Part shown: one piece after another, positions 42,825 through 50,203 of the stretch
How the letters are laid out: each line of letters starts with the position of its first letter
How positions within the stretch are numbered: position 1 is the stretch's first letter
Source: Flaviaestuariibacter sp.
GTDB lineage: Bacteria > Bacteroidota > Bacteroidia > Chitinophagales > Chitinophagaceae
NCBI GenBank assembly: GCA_025963645.1
Contig: JAOQAI010000014.1
Span: 1 to 64,000 of the forward strand
Direction of reading: 5' to 3'
Length of the DNA stretch: 64,000 nt
Made by a program: the position numbers and the translations under genes
The notes under the pieces: model-generated
What the model was told of the DNA's origin: nothing
The model's database searches: none
The model's input: the letters and a program-made list of their open reading frames with translations, nothing else

Positions 42825-44894
42825 ATGAAACAACTTGATCGCGACTTTTTGCTGCACACCTATCGCCTGATGTATAGTGTGAAAGTGATGGCGGAAACCT
42901 ATGAAGCAAACCGGCAGATCACAAAATATGTACATTCTACTTCGCGGGGACATGAAGCGATACAATTAGCTACCGCTTTCAGCCTGAAACCTTGCGATTG
43001 GGTCAGCCCCTATTACCGTGATGAAAGTTTGCTGCTTGGAATGGGTTGGACGCCTTACCAATTAATGTTGCAGTTGCTGACGAAGGCAGATGACCCTTTT
43101 ACGGGTGGAAGAAGTTATTACTCACATCCTAATTCAAGGGAAGCCGATAAACCAAAGATCATCCATCAAAGCAGTGCTACAGGGATGCAGGTGATTCCGA
43201 CAACGGGTGTGGCACAAGGATTACAGTACTTACAACAAATTGGATCAGAACTTTTGCAAAAGAGTGATGTTGGTGAATTGCCGGTAGTTATTTGTTCTTT
43301 GGGCGATGCTTCGATAACGGAAGGAGAAGTAAGCGAAGCCTTACAATTTGCAGTGCTCAAAGGGTTGCCGATTATTTATTTAGTGCAGGACAATGAGTGG
43401 GGGATAAGCGTTACGGCAGCGGAAGGGCGGGCAATGGATGCTTACGAGTATGCCGAAGGCTTTAAAGGATTGAATAAGGTGCGGGTAGATGGGACGGACT
43501 TCTTTGAGAGCTATAAAACGATGCAGGAAGTTGTGGCTCATGTGCGGCAGAACCGGCAGCCATGGCTGGTGCATGCAAAAACCTGTTTGCTTAACCACCA
43601 CACCAGTGGGGTCCGAAAAGAATTTTACCGGTCGGAAGAAGACCTGGCAAAACACGCCTGCAACGATCCTTTGCCGAGGTTCAAACAAGCTATTTTAAAC
43701 AAAGTTGGCGAAGGGGCATTGAAGCAAATTGAAGAAGAAGTTGCAATAGAGATCCCGCAAAACTTTGAAAATGCCGTTGCTGCCCCGGAACCTAATCCGG
43801 CTACTGTTTCCGATCATGTATTTGTGCCGACACCCGTTGTGAAAGAGAAAGGCGAGCGGGCGCCGGCAGGCAAGGAAAAAGTGCTGATGGTGGATGCCGC
43901 ACTATTTGCTATTCGAGAATTGATGGAAGAGCACGAGGAATGCCTTCTGTACGGACAGGATGTAGGGAAGCGGCTGGGTGGTGTATTTCGGGAAGCGGCT
44001 ACTTTAGGGGAGCAGTTTGGCGATCACCGGGTTTTTAATACTGCTATCCAGGAGGCCTATATTATCGGTTCTACGGTGGGCATGAGTGCGGTAGGATTGA
44101 AGCCTATCGTAGAGGTGCAATTCGCCGACTATATCTATCCGGGATTCAACCAGTTAGTTACCGAGATTTCAAAATCCAGTTACTTGTCCTGCGGCAAGTT
44201 CCCGGTGTCTACGATTATCCGCGTACCTATCGGAGCTTATGGCGGCGGCGGTCCCTATCACAGCGGTAGTGTAGAGTCAACGCTGCTGACAATCAAAGGG
44301 ATCAAGATTGGGTATCCTTCCAATGCTGCTGATATGAAGGGGCTGATGAAAGCGGCTTACTATGATCCGAACCCGGTAGTGATGCTGGAACACAAAGGAT
44401 TGTATTGGAGTAAAGTCCCCGGAACCGAAGAGGCAAAAACAGTTGAACCAGCGAAGGATTATATGCTGCCTTTTGGCAAAGGCGCGGTTGTGCAAGAGGC
44501 TGATTTAAGATCTCTTGATAATGGCGAAAGCGTTTGCATTATTACTTATGGAATGGGTGTTTACTGGGCGAAAGCAGCTTCCAAACAATTTCCGGGACGA
44601 GTGGAGATCATTGACTTGCGAACACTTTTTCCGTTAGATGAAGACCTGATCTATACCACTGTAAAAAAGCACGGCAAATGCCTGGTGCTGACAGAGGAGC
44701 AGCAGAATAATTCATTTGCAGAGGCCTTATCAGGCCGTATCTTAAAAGCTTGCTTCCAGTGGTTGGATGCACCTGTAGAGGTTTTAGGTGCGTTAAACTT
44801 ACCTGCCGTGCCCCTAAATATGGGATTGGAAGCCGCAATGCTGCCAAACGCCAATAAGGTAGCGGGACGATTGAGAGAGTTATTGAATAGTTGA
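42825..44894 (+). CDS. 2-oxoacid dehydrogenase E1, fused alpha and beta subunits
   Basis: The 689-residue protein joins an E1-alpha part (about 1-310) and an E1-beta part (about 345-689). The alpha part shows STSRGHEAIQLA, SPYYRDESLLLGMG and the thiamine diphosphate motif CSLGDASITEGEVSEALQFA (about 157-176, with the N near VQDNEW). The beta part shows LYGQDVGKRLGGVFREA, FNTAIQEAYIIG, EVQFADYIYPGFNQ and PIGAYGGGGPYHSGS. Such fused E1 enzymes of Bacteroidota are usually called branched-chain 2-oxoacid or pyruvate dehydrogenase E1; the substrate is not certain here. E2 and E3 genes are not in the window. Confidence 0.9.
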   Translation: MKQLDRDFLLHTYRLMYSVKVMAETYEANRQITKYVHSTSRGHEAIQLATAFSLKPCDWVSPYYRDESLLLGMGWTPYQLMLQLLTKADDPFTGGRSYYSHPNSREADKPKIIHQSSATGMQVIPTTGVAQGLQYLQQIGSELLQKSDVGELPVVICSLGDASITEGEVSEALQFAVLKGLPIIYLVQDNEWGISVTAAEGRAMDAYEYAEGFKGLNKVRVDGTDFFESYKTMQEVVAHVRQNRQPWLVHAKTCLLNHHTSGVRKEFYRSEEDLAKHACNDPLPRFKQAILNKVGEGALKQIEEEVAIEIPQNFENAVAAPEPNPATVSDHVFVPTPVVKEKGERAPAGKEKVLMVDAALFAIRELMEEHEECLLYGQDVGKRLGGVFREAATLGEQFGDHRVFNTAIQEAYIIGSTVGMSAVGLKPIVEVQFADYIYPGFNQLVTEISKSSYLSCGKFPVSTIIRVPIGAYGGGGPYHSGSVESTLLTIKGIKIGYPSNAADMKGLMKAAYYDPNPVVMLEHKGLYWSKVPGTEEAKTVEPAKDYMLPFGKGAVVQEADLRSLDNGESVCIITYGMGVYWAKAASKQFPGRVEIIDLRTLFPLDEDLIYTTVKKHGKCLVLTEEQQNNSFAEALSGRILKACFQWLDAPVEVLGALNLPAVPLNMGLEAAMLPNANKVAGRLRELLNS

Positions 44895-44921
44895 TTCATT
44901 ATTGCGAATCTGCACATCCGC

Positions 44922-45572
44922 TTAATCTACCAGGTTATTTTTTACGGCAAAGAAAACCAGCCCCGCTGTATTCTTACTGCCAAACCGTTCCATCAGCCGA
45001 TCCTTAATTGCCTCTACGGTTCGGTTGCTGATATCCATTTTTTGTGCGATCTCCGTGGCGGTAAACTCCATGCAAATTAGCTTCAGCACTTCCCGTTCAC
45101 GGTCGTTCAGCGTGATTTCGCTGTTGAGGTTGGGAATGGGTTTTTGCTTGGCGTGGGATTTTTTAAGCAGGATGCGATTGACGAAATTATTCAGGTAATA
45201 TCCTTTTTCGCAAACATCCATAATCGCTTTCCGGATCTCTGTGGGTTCCGCATTTTTAAGAAGATAGCCTTGCGCTCCATTCTCCATCATGTGCGATACA
45301 AATCGCTCATCTTCATACATGCTTAAAACGATGATGCGGATATGCGGCTTTTCCTTACTAAGCTGCTTCGTTGTTTCAATGCCATCTTTAACAGGCATCC
45401 GCAGGTCCATCAATACAACATCCGGCTCGGAAACGGCAATGCCATCCAGTAATTCTTGTCCATTTTCAGCTTCCTGAACAAACTTTAAATTGGTGAAGGG
45501 ACGCAGCGATAACACCACGCCTTTCCGGAATATTTTATGATCATCGGCTATCGCCACTTTTATGACTTGCAT
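44922..45572 (-). CDS. NarL/LuxR-family response regulator, partner of the kinase at 45613-46446
   Basis: The 216-residue protein has a receiver domain (1-125: acidic D10-D11, phosphoacceptor D56 in VVLMDLRMP, LSMYED, LLKNA with the conserved Lys) and a LuxR-type helix-turn-helix (about 150-216: LNDREREVLKLICMEFTATEIAQKMDISNRTVEAIKDRL). The ATG at 45572 starts right at QVIKVAIADDHKIF; the frame continues upstream into the kinase gene and is not used. It follows the kinase by 40 bases and is a close paralogue of the regulators at 47887 and 49477. It likely activates or represses genes through GTAAAT-type operator sites. Confidence 0.92.
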   Translation of the reverse strand: MQVIKVAIADDHKIFRKGVVLSLRPFTNLKFVQEAENGQELLDGIAVSEPDVVLMDLRMPVKDGIETTKQLSKEKPHIRIIVLSMYEDERFVSHMMENGAQGYLLKNAEPTEIRKAIMDVCEKGYYLNNFVNRILLKKSHAKQKPIPNLNSEITLNDREREVLKLICMEFTATEIAQKMDISNRTVEAIKDRLMERFGSKNTAGLVFFAVKNNLVD

Positions 45573-45612
45573 ATAGAAACTACCTCGCGATAAAAGTAAG
45601 GTTTTCTGCGGC

Positions 45613-46446
45613 TCATTGGTGAAAAGGATCGTCTTTAGGGATTTCCATGGTGACTTTGTAATAGGTCTGTGAAGCATCCTTTTCAAAAAGAATTTTGCCA
45701 TGCGCCACCCGCAGCCGGCTTGTTATATTTTTTAACCCCAAACCTGTTTTGCTTTTATTAAGGCGGTCAAAATCGGCTTGCACAATCCCTTTGCCGTCAT
45801 GATGAATACGAAGCACAAAATGGCTGGCAGTCATGTGCTGCGTGATGTGGATAAAGCTGCAATGGCTGTGTTTTAAGATATTGTTGATCAGCTCCTGCAC
45901 CACCCGGAAAGCCAATAGCTCTGTATCCACTTGTAAGCGTTCCTTATAATCATGAAACCGGCAGCTGGCATTGATCGTACCCGAACCACCGATCTTTTGA
46001 ATAGCGTCATTAACAGCCGATTCCAAGCCAAAGTTTTTTAAAGTAGGTGGCATCAGGCTATGGCTGATATTGCGCACCAGTTGTATCGTATCGTCCAGTA
46101 TTTGCCGCGCTTGAAAGATGGACTGAAGTTGACTGGCCTTATCCAGGTTCACCAGGTTCTCATTGAGGTAAAGCCGTGCGGTAGCCAGTAACGGACCTGC
46201 ATCATCATGCAGATCCGCTGCAATGCGCTGGCGCTCTTCTTCCTGCATGCGAACGGAGGCATTCAGTAAAACCTTTTGCTGTTCTTGTTCCAAGGTTTGC
46301 AGTTGCATTTGGTACCGGATAACTTTGCGCTGGTGGAAGATGATGAAGATGATGAGGCAGATAACTAATGTTATCATCCCAAGCGTGCCTAAAAATAAGG
46401 CAGTGGAAACAACCGAGGAAGAATTTGTCGCCTGTAATAAAAACAT
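45613..46446 (-). CDS. Sensor histidine kinase, HisKA_3/NarX-like, with minimal sensor part
   Basis: The 277-residue protein has one N-terminal membrane helix (about 14-37), a coiled-coil linker (about 40-70), the HisKA_3 dimerisation and phosphorylation helix with RIAADLHDDAGPLLATARLY (His80), and a C-terminal HATPase (about 180-277) with the N box VVQELINNILKHS and the GLGLKNITSRL lid. Only about 13 residues precede the membrane helix, so it has no obvious extracellular sensor. Its signal may come from the 7-TM protein encoded 18 bases upstream. The cognate regulator follows. This is the HPK7 type paired with NarL-like regulators. Confidence 0.92.
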   Translation of the reverse strand: MFLLQATNSSSVVSTALFLGTLGMITLVICLIIFIIFHQRKVIRYQMQLQTLEQEQQKVLLNASVRMQEEERQRIAADLHDDAGPLLATARLYLNENLVNLDKASQLQSIFQARQILDDTIQLVRNISHSLMPPTLKNFGLESAVNDAIQKIGGSGTINASCRFHDYKERLQVDTELLAFRVVQELINNILKHSHCSFIHITQHMTASHFVLRIHHDGKGIVQADFDRLNKSKTGLGLKNITSRLRVAHGKILFEKDASQTYYKVTMEIPKDDPFHQ

Positions 46447-46464
46447 AAGGCTTGGCGTATATAG

Positions 46465-47142
46465 TTAGTTAGAATAAGTGTAATGTTTTTTCAATGAAGT
46501 TTGGTTTCTCTGCTTTAAAAAAACCAGAATACTTATCGAAAAAAGAACATTTTTCAATGTGGTGAAAATGTTTGTAAACATCCAGTATTGGCGGAATGTC
46601 GCTGCATCAACCTGGTTGGCAAAAATGTAAATAAAAAAACATCCCGCTAAATACATAATAATTCCACCAACAATCCAAAATTGATACTTATTATATATAA
46701 GAATTTGAGAAGGGGAATCCATCTCCTCATATAAATTATAGAAAGCGTAGATTAAAATCAGAACTGTTTCAACGCCAATTGGAACTGAGTCTAATGTTTT
46801 ATATTTCGTTAATAGAAAATAAAAAATTGCAAAAATGAAATATAACAGGCTAGCGTAAATGATTCCCTTTCTAATAAAAGGGCTTTTTATTAGCGTATAA
46901 AAACAATATGCAAATAGTAAATACTCTATAACAGTAAACGCAGAATAAAGAATTCTAATTACTGAAACAGAAAGATAAAAAGAAGTAAAATTGGTTATGA
47001 ACTCTATAAATGAGTAGAGAATCACAATTTGTAAGAGCCCTTGTTGTTTTGTTTTTATATAAAACAAAAAGAAAAGTAAGAAAGGAAGTAGGGCGGAGTA
47101 GACAGCTGTATATATAAAAAGGTTTTCTATAGTTTTGGTCAT
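46465..47142 (-). CDS. Seven-transmembrane protein of unknown function, possible receptor
   Basis: The 225-residue protein has seven likely transmembrane helices (about 8-29, 36-58, 62-85, 93-114, 122-141, 154-178 and 184-209), very short loops and a basic C-terminal tail. No known 7-TM family is recognised. The gene sits 18 bases before a sensor kinase that lacks a sensing domain and 41 bases after a 24-residue ORF. Its start codon lies in the loop of a 21-bp hairpin (47118-47164). I infer a membrane sensor that passes its signal to the kinase. The base composition is AT-richer than most of the window. Confidence is high that it is a gene but low for function. Confidence 0.75.
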   Translation of the reverse strand: MTKTIENLFIYTAVYSALLPFLLFFLFYIKTKQQGLLQIVILYSFIEFITNFTSFYLSVSVIRILYSAFTVIEYLLFAYCFYTLIKSPFIRKGIIYASLLYFIFAIFYFLLTKYKTLDSVPIGVETVLILIYAFYNLYEEMDSPSQILIYNKYQFWIVGGIIMYLAGCFFIYIFANQVDAATFRQYWMFTNIFTTLKNVLFSISILVFLKQRNQTSLKKHYTYSN

Positions 47143-47164
47143 TGACCAAATATAGAAAACCTTT
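47118..47164 (-). promoter_or_regulatory. Long hairpin enclosing the start codon of the 7-TM gene
   Basis: AAAGGTTTTCTATA (47118-47131) pairs perfectly with TATAGAAAACCTTT (47151-47164), and TTTGGTC (47134-47140) with GACCAAA (47144-47150): 21 bp with a 2-base bulge (47132-47133) and a 3-base loop. The ATG (47142-47140, minus strand) lies in the loop region. The upstream arm also contains a TATATTTG -7 box (47154-47147). It may block ribosome access unless it is opened by translation of the short ORF upstream. Confidence 0.8.
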
Positions 47165-47183
47165 ACAATAATTTATCTCTTTC

Positions 47184-47258
47184 TTAGTTAGCTTCCCACC
47201 AAATCGGGGTATTGTCTATTGGAGGTATCGCTCTGTATATCTTTTTAGTCGTTTTCAT
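47184..47258 (-). CDS. 24-residue ORF upstream of the 7-TM gene (leader or signal peptide candidate)
   Basis: ATG at 47258, stop TAA at 47186-47184. The peptide starts MKTTKKIYRA, continues with IPPIDNT and ends PIWWEAN. It is basic at the N-terminus with two prolines, two tryptophans and an acidic-polar end. There is no signal peptide or cysteine. An A-rich stretch precedes the ATG, as for many Bacteroidota genes. The stop lies 19 bases before the hairpin that contains the start of the 7-TM gene, so it could be a regulatory leader peptide. Alternatively it is the precursor of a signal sensed by the 7-TM/kinase pair. It may also be a chance ORF. Confidence 0.45.
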   Translation of the reverse strand: MKTTKKIYRAIPPIDNTPIWWEAN

Positions 47259-47431
47259 AATATTTTTTTGCGTTTAGGTGTTGTAAATCTGCACCTGCTA
47301 ACATTCTGTAGCAAGAGGTTTTTTCTTGATAGTTTATTCGTCATTCTCTAAAATGCAGTTCAGTCAAGGCATTCCACAGGATAATGGGGATTATTACAAT
47401 GAAAAATTACGTAATAATACTTTTAAAAAAT

Positions 47432-47444
47432 AGTAAATTTACGA
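47432..47444. promoter_or_regulatory. Operator-like site (AGTAAATTTACGA)
   Basis: It matches GTAAATnTACGA, the same core as the TTCGTA-N4-TACGAA site upstream of the regulator at 49477. It lies about 175 bases upstream of the 24-residue ORF. Confidence 0.4.
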
Positions 47445-47597
47445 TGATTGAATCGAGATTTAATGGATGCGAAAGAGGCTTTATGACTTCGGAGAGCGAC
47501 AAGAATAGCCAGATCACGTAGAATTCTATAAAGTTACTAAGTCTAACCTCAACGAGTAATCCCTATTTTTCAAGCGAAGAATAAAGGTTTGCAGCGC

Positions 47598-47635
47598 TTC
47601 GTATTTACACTCAAATCCTTTAGTAAATATACGAA
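47598..47635. promoter_or_regulatory. Inverted operator-like pair
   Basis: TTCGTATTTAC (47598-47608) faces GTAAATATACGAA (47623-47635) across 14 bases. They are complementary apart from two extra bases in the right arm. Confidence 0.45.
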
Positions 47636-47720
47636 CCCGGTTTGTCCCTGAGTGCTGATGATATGGGAGATGGTTGTTTCAAATAGTTATAATATCATTG
47701 CTTGTATTTTTACGCTCTTC

Positions 47721-47731
47721 TTCGTAAATCT
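47721..47731. promoter_or_regulatory. Operator-like half-site (TTCGTAAATCT)
   Basis: It is identical to the first 11 bases of the reverse complement of the 49377-49392 site, located about 100 bases before the -7 box of the regulator gene at 47887. Confidence 0.4.
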
Positions 47732-47827
47732 CCTACTCACCTGCCTGTATTCCTACGATTCTTACCCTTAAGCCAACTAAATCTTTGATTTTCAAGCGGC
47801 TGCCTATGAAAAAAACCAAAATTGCTT

Positions 47828-47835
47828 TAGATTTG
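47828..47835 (+). promoter_or_regulatory. Bacteroidota -7 box (TAGATTTG)
   Basis: A TAnnTTTG match 51 bases before the ATG of the response regulator at 47887. Confidence 0.45.
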
Positions 47836-47886
47836 TTTCATTTGAATGCGATCCTTTGAAAGCCAACAATAAAACCAAATACTGCG

Positions 47887-48543
47887 ATGAGTGAGCAGCA
47901 AATCAAAGTAGCAATTGCAGACGATCACAAAATCTTTAGGGACGGGATTCGTATGGCCCTAAAAGACCGCCCTTACCTGAGTATCATTTGGGAGGCCGAT
48001 GATGGCAAAGACCTGATGCATAAGATGAAGATCAAAAGCCCGGACGTGCTCCTGATGGACATCCGTATGCCCGAACTGGACGGAACCAATGCTATAGGAT
48101 TGATCCGAAAGCACCACGAAGAGGTAAAGATCATTGTACTAACTATGTATGATGACCAGGAAATGATCACGAAAATGATGGAGATGGGGGCTAACGCCTA
48201 TCTTACCAAAACCACTGACCCGGACGAGATCTACCAGGCGATACTTACCTGCATGAACGAGGACTTTTACTTTAACGACCTTGTGAACAAGGCGGTATTG
48301 CTAAAACTGCAACATAAAAAAACTGCCCGCCAATTTTACCCAAACCCTGTCAATTTCTCTGAGAAAGAACTGAATATTTTAAAATGCATCGCTGCTGATA
48401 AAACTACCGAAGAAATTTCAAAGGAGGTTTTCTTAAGCCCGCGTACCATCGAAACGATCCGGCAGAAAATGAAAGAAAAAGTAGGCGCTAAAACCATAGC
48501 AGGCCTGGTGATGTATGCCATGCGAAACAAATTATTGGATTAG
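47887..48543 (+). CDS. NarL/LuxR-family response regulator without adjacent kinase
   Basis: The 218-residue protein has a receiver (1-130: D12-D13, phosphoacceptor D58 in VLLMDIRMP, LTMYDD, LTKTTD) and a LuxR helix-turn-helix (about 152-218, FSEKELNILKCIAADKTTEEISKEVFLSPRTIETIRQ). It shares MMEMGANAYLTK, IYQAI and FYFNDLVNKA with the regulator at 49477 and is a paralogue of the one at 44922. No kinase gene is adjacent in its own direction; the kinase at 45613 lies across the intergenic region. A methyltransferase gene follows after 14 bases and may share its transcript. Confidence 0.92.
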   Translation: MSEQQIKVAIADDHKIFRDGIRMALKDRPYLSIIWEADDGKDLMHKMKIKSPDVLLMDIRMPELDGTNAIGLIRKHHEEVKIIVLTMYDDQEMITKMMEMGANAYLTKTTDPDEIYQAILTCMNEDFYFNDLVNKAVLLKLQHKKTARQFYPNPVNFSEKELNILKCIAADKTTEEISKEVFLSPRTIETIRQKMKEKVGAKTIAGLVMYAMRNKLLD

Positions 48544-48557
48544 CAATCTCACCAGGC

Positions 48558-49316
48558 ATGGTAAATCAATCAACAAAAAATATCAACGACCACTTTTTTG
48601 AAGGCCAGTATAAAGAGGTGTGGCGGCAAACCATTCCTCCAGGGCTAACCGAAGCGGAAGTTGATTTTATCCAGGAAATAGGCGATTTGGGTAAAGGTAG
48701 CCGGGTGTTGGACATCATGTGCGGTTACGGCCGTCATGCATTAGAAATGGGAAGGCGAGGCATCCAAACTATCGCTATAGATAATTCTTCCGACTACATC
48801 CGGGAGATAAATCAAAAAGCGGCTGAAGCAGCCCTTCCTGTTTCAGGCATCCAGCAAAATGTAAGTGCGTTGCGTTTAGAGGAAACCTTCGATGCCATTA
48901 TCTGCATGGGCAATAGCTTTGCTTTTTTCTCCGAAGACGAAGCGTGTGCCCTTTTATCAAAGCTCGGGGTTGCCTTGCAAAAAGGTGGGAAATTGATCAT
49001 TAATACATGGATGATCGCGGAGATTGCTATCCGGCATTTTAAAGACCGGGAATGGCATGCTATGCCTGACTATAAATACCTGATCCACAACAGGTTTCTT
49101 TTTCAGCCTGCCCGTATCCAATCCGTGCATACAATCATCCCGGCAAAGGGACCGATCGAAGAAATTGAGGGAGTGGACTATATCTTCACATTAGGTGAGC
49201 TGGAAAGACTGTTTTATCAAGCTGGCTTCTTACTTAAAGACGTTTACAGCACGCCCCGCAAAAAGAAATTCGTTTTGGGAGACGGGCGGGCTTACCTCGT
49301 AGCCGAAAAACAATAA
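48558..49316 (+). CDS. Class I SAM-dependent methyltransferase
   Basis: The 252-residue protein has the Rossmann-type SAM motif I, GSRVLDIMCGYGRHALEMG (about 49-67), an acidic motif II end (TIAIDNSSDY), and the motif IV-like FDAIICMGNSFAFF (about 110-123), which resembles SAM-dependent methyltransferases of small-molecule or cell-envelope substrates. The substrate is not predictable. The gene is 14 bases downstream of the response regulator gene, probably in the same transcript, so it may belong to the signalling module. Confidence 0.85.
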   Translation: MVNQSTKNINDHFFEGQYKEVWRQTIPPGLTEAEVDFIQEIGDLGKGSRVLDIMCGYGRHALEMGRRGIQTIAIDNSSDYIREINQKAAEAALPVSGIQQNVSALRLEETFDAIICMGNSFAFFSEDEACALLSKLGVALQKGGKLIINTWMIAEIAIRHFKDREWHAMPDYKYLIHNRFLFQPARIQSVHTIIPAKGPIEEIEGVDYIFTLGELERLFYQAGFLLKDVYSTPRKKKFVLGDGRAYLVAEKQ

Positions 49317-49376
49317 ATTATATTTTCCGCACTGATCACTGTTTTCCTCCGTAGTATTTATTTTTCATAGAATATG

Positions 49377-49392
49377 TTCGTAGATTTACGAA
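49377..49392. promoter_or_regulatory. Operator-like inverted repeat (TTCGTAGATTTACGAA)
   Basis: A near-perfect 16-bp dyad: TTCGTA, 4 bases, TACGAA reversed. It lies 44 bases upstream of the -7 box of the regulator at 49477. Similar sites occur at 47432-47444, 47598-47635 and 47721-47731. Confidence 0.55.
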
Positions 49393-49436
49393 ACGAAAAA
49401 ACGTAGTACTACCTTCAAAGGGGCTATGTTGTTTAG

Positions 49437-49444
49437 TAACTTTG
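49437..49444 (+). promoter_or_regulatory. Bacteroidota -7 box (TAACTTTG)
   Basis: A TAnnTTTG match 32 bases before the ATG at 49477. It lies downstream of the in-frame ATG at 49426, which favours the later start. Confidence 0.55.
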
Positions 49445-49476
49445 CTGCAGTTATTCTACGAACCGTAAATCCAAAT

Positions 49477-50145
49477 ATGAAAAATCTTGAGACCCCGATT
49501 AAAGTAGCCATTGCAGATGATCATCATTTGTTTCGCACCGGCGTAAAAACATCGCTTTCCGCTTATAAGGATATTCAAATGGTGGCAGAAGCCGAAAACG
49601 GCATGCAATTATTGAATTTGCTTCGGCACATAAAGCCGGATGTCTTGCTGCTGGATATTCAAATGCCCATCATGGATGGCTTAACCACGTTGCCTGAGGT
49701 AAAGAAATTATATCCTGAAATAAAGGTGATCATGCTGTCCATGCACAACGACCAGTCTATGATCAGCCGCATGATGGAGTTGGGCGCGAATTCTTATTTA
49801 ACCAAAGAGTCCGATTCAGAGACGATCTACCAAGCCATAAGAACCTGTTTTTCCGACGAGTTTTATTTTAATGACCTCACCAACAAGGCCTTGCTCAACC
49901 GCCTGCGCATGAAGAATGATGCGCCAGCTTCGATAGAAGTGGATGCTCATTTAAACGACAAGGAAAAGCTTGTATTGAAATTAATTTGCGAAGAAAAGAG
50001 TACCCGGGAAATTGCCGAAATGGTGGAGATCAGCCCCCGTACAGTAGAAGCTATACGTGATAAGCTGAAAGTAAAAACGGGTAGCAAATCCATGGCCGGC
50101 CTGGTTATGTATGCAGTGAAAGCTGGGATAGTGGTACAAGCATAA
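49477..50145 (+). CDS. NarL/LuxR-family response regulator without adjacent kinase
   Basis: The 222-residue protein has a receiver (1-132: D14-D15, phosphoacceptor D60 in VLLLDIQMP, LSMHND, LTKESD) and a LuxR helix-turn-helix (about 155-222, LNDKEKLVLKLICEEKSTREIAEMVEISPRTVEAIRDKL). It starts at ATG 49477 because the promoter box and the operator-like dyad lie upstream of it and downstream of, or overlapping, the ATG at 49426. It is closest to the regulator at 47887. The cognate kinase is not adjacent and may be the kinase at 45613 or lie elsewhere. It ends at a strong terminator. Confidence 0.92.
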   Translation: MKNLETPIKVAIADDHHLFRTGVKTSLSAYKDIQMVAEAENGMQLLNLLRHIKPDVLLLDIQMPIMDGLTTLPEVKKLYPEIKVIMLSMHNDQSMISRMMELGANSYLTKESDSETIYQAIRTCFSDEFYFNDLTNKALLNRLRMKNDAPASIEVDAHLNDKEKLVLKLICEEKSTREIAEMVEISPRTVEAIRDKLKVKTGSKSMAGLVMYAVKAGIVVQA

Positions 50146-50164
50146 ACCTTTCTTTTTATAAAGT

Positions 50165-50193
50165 AAATGCCCTGAAGTTCAGGGCATTTTTTA
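50165..50193 (+). terminator. Rho-independent terminator
   Basis: AAATGCCCTGAA and TTCAGGGCATTT are complementary around a very short loop, followed by a T-run. It ends the regulator unit before the aminotransferase gene. Confidence 0.88.
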
Positions 50194-50203
50194 TTTTGCG
50201 CCA

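Larger units (their letters stand above)
47259..47886. other. 628-base intergenic region with repeated operator-like sites
   Basis: This divergent gap between the peptide/7-TM/kinase operon and the regulator at 47887 is AT-rich and holds at least three GTAAAT/TTCGTA-type sites (listed separately) and one TAnnTTTG box. A 40-codon frame at 47399-47521 has no convincing gene features. No tRNA or known RNA is recognised; an unannotated small RNA cannot be excluded. Confidence 0.6.

Noticed and set aside
47399-47521. 40-codon ORF in the intergenic region of the signalling island
   Set aside because: It overlaps the operator-like site, has no hydrophobic or basic pattern and no ribosome-site support. 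Chance ORF is more likely.
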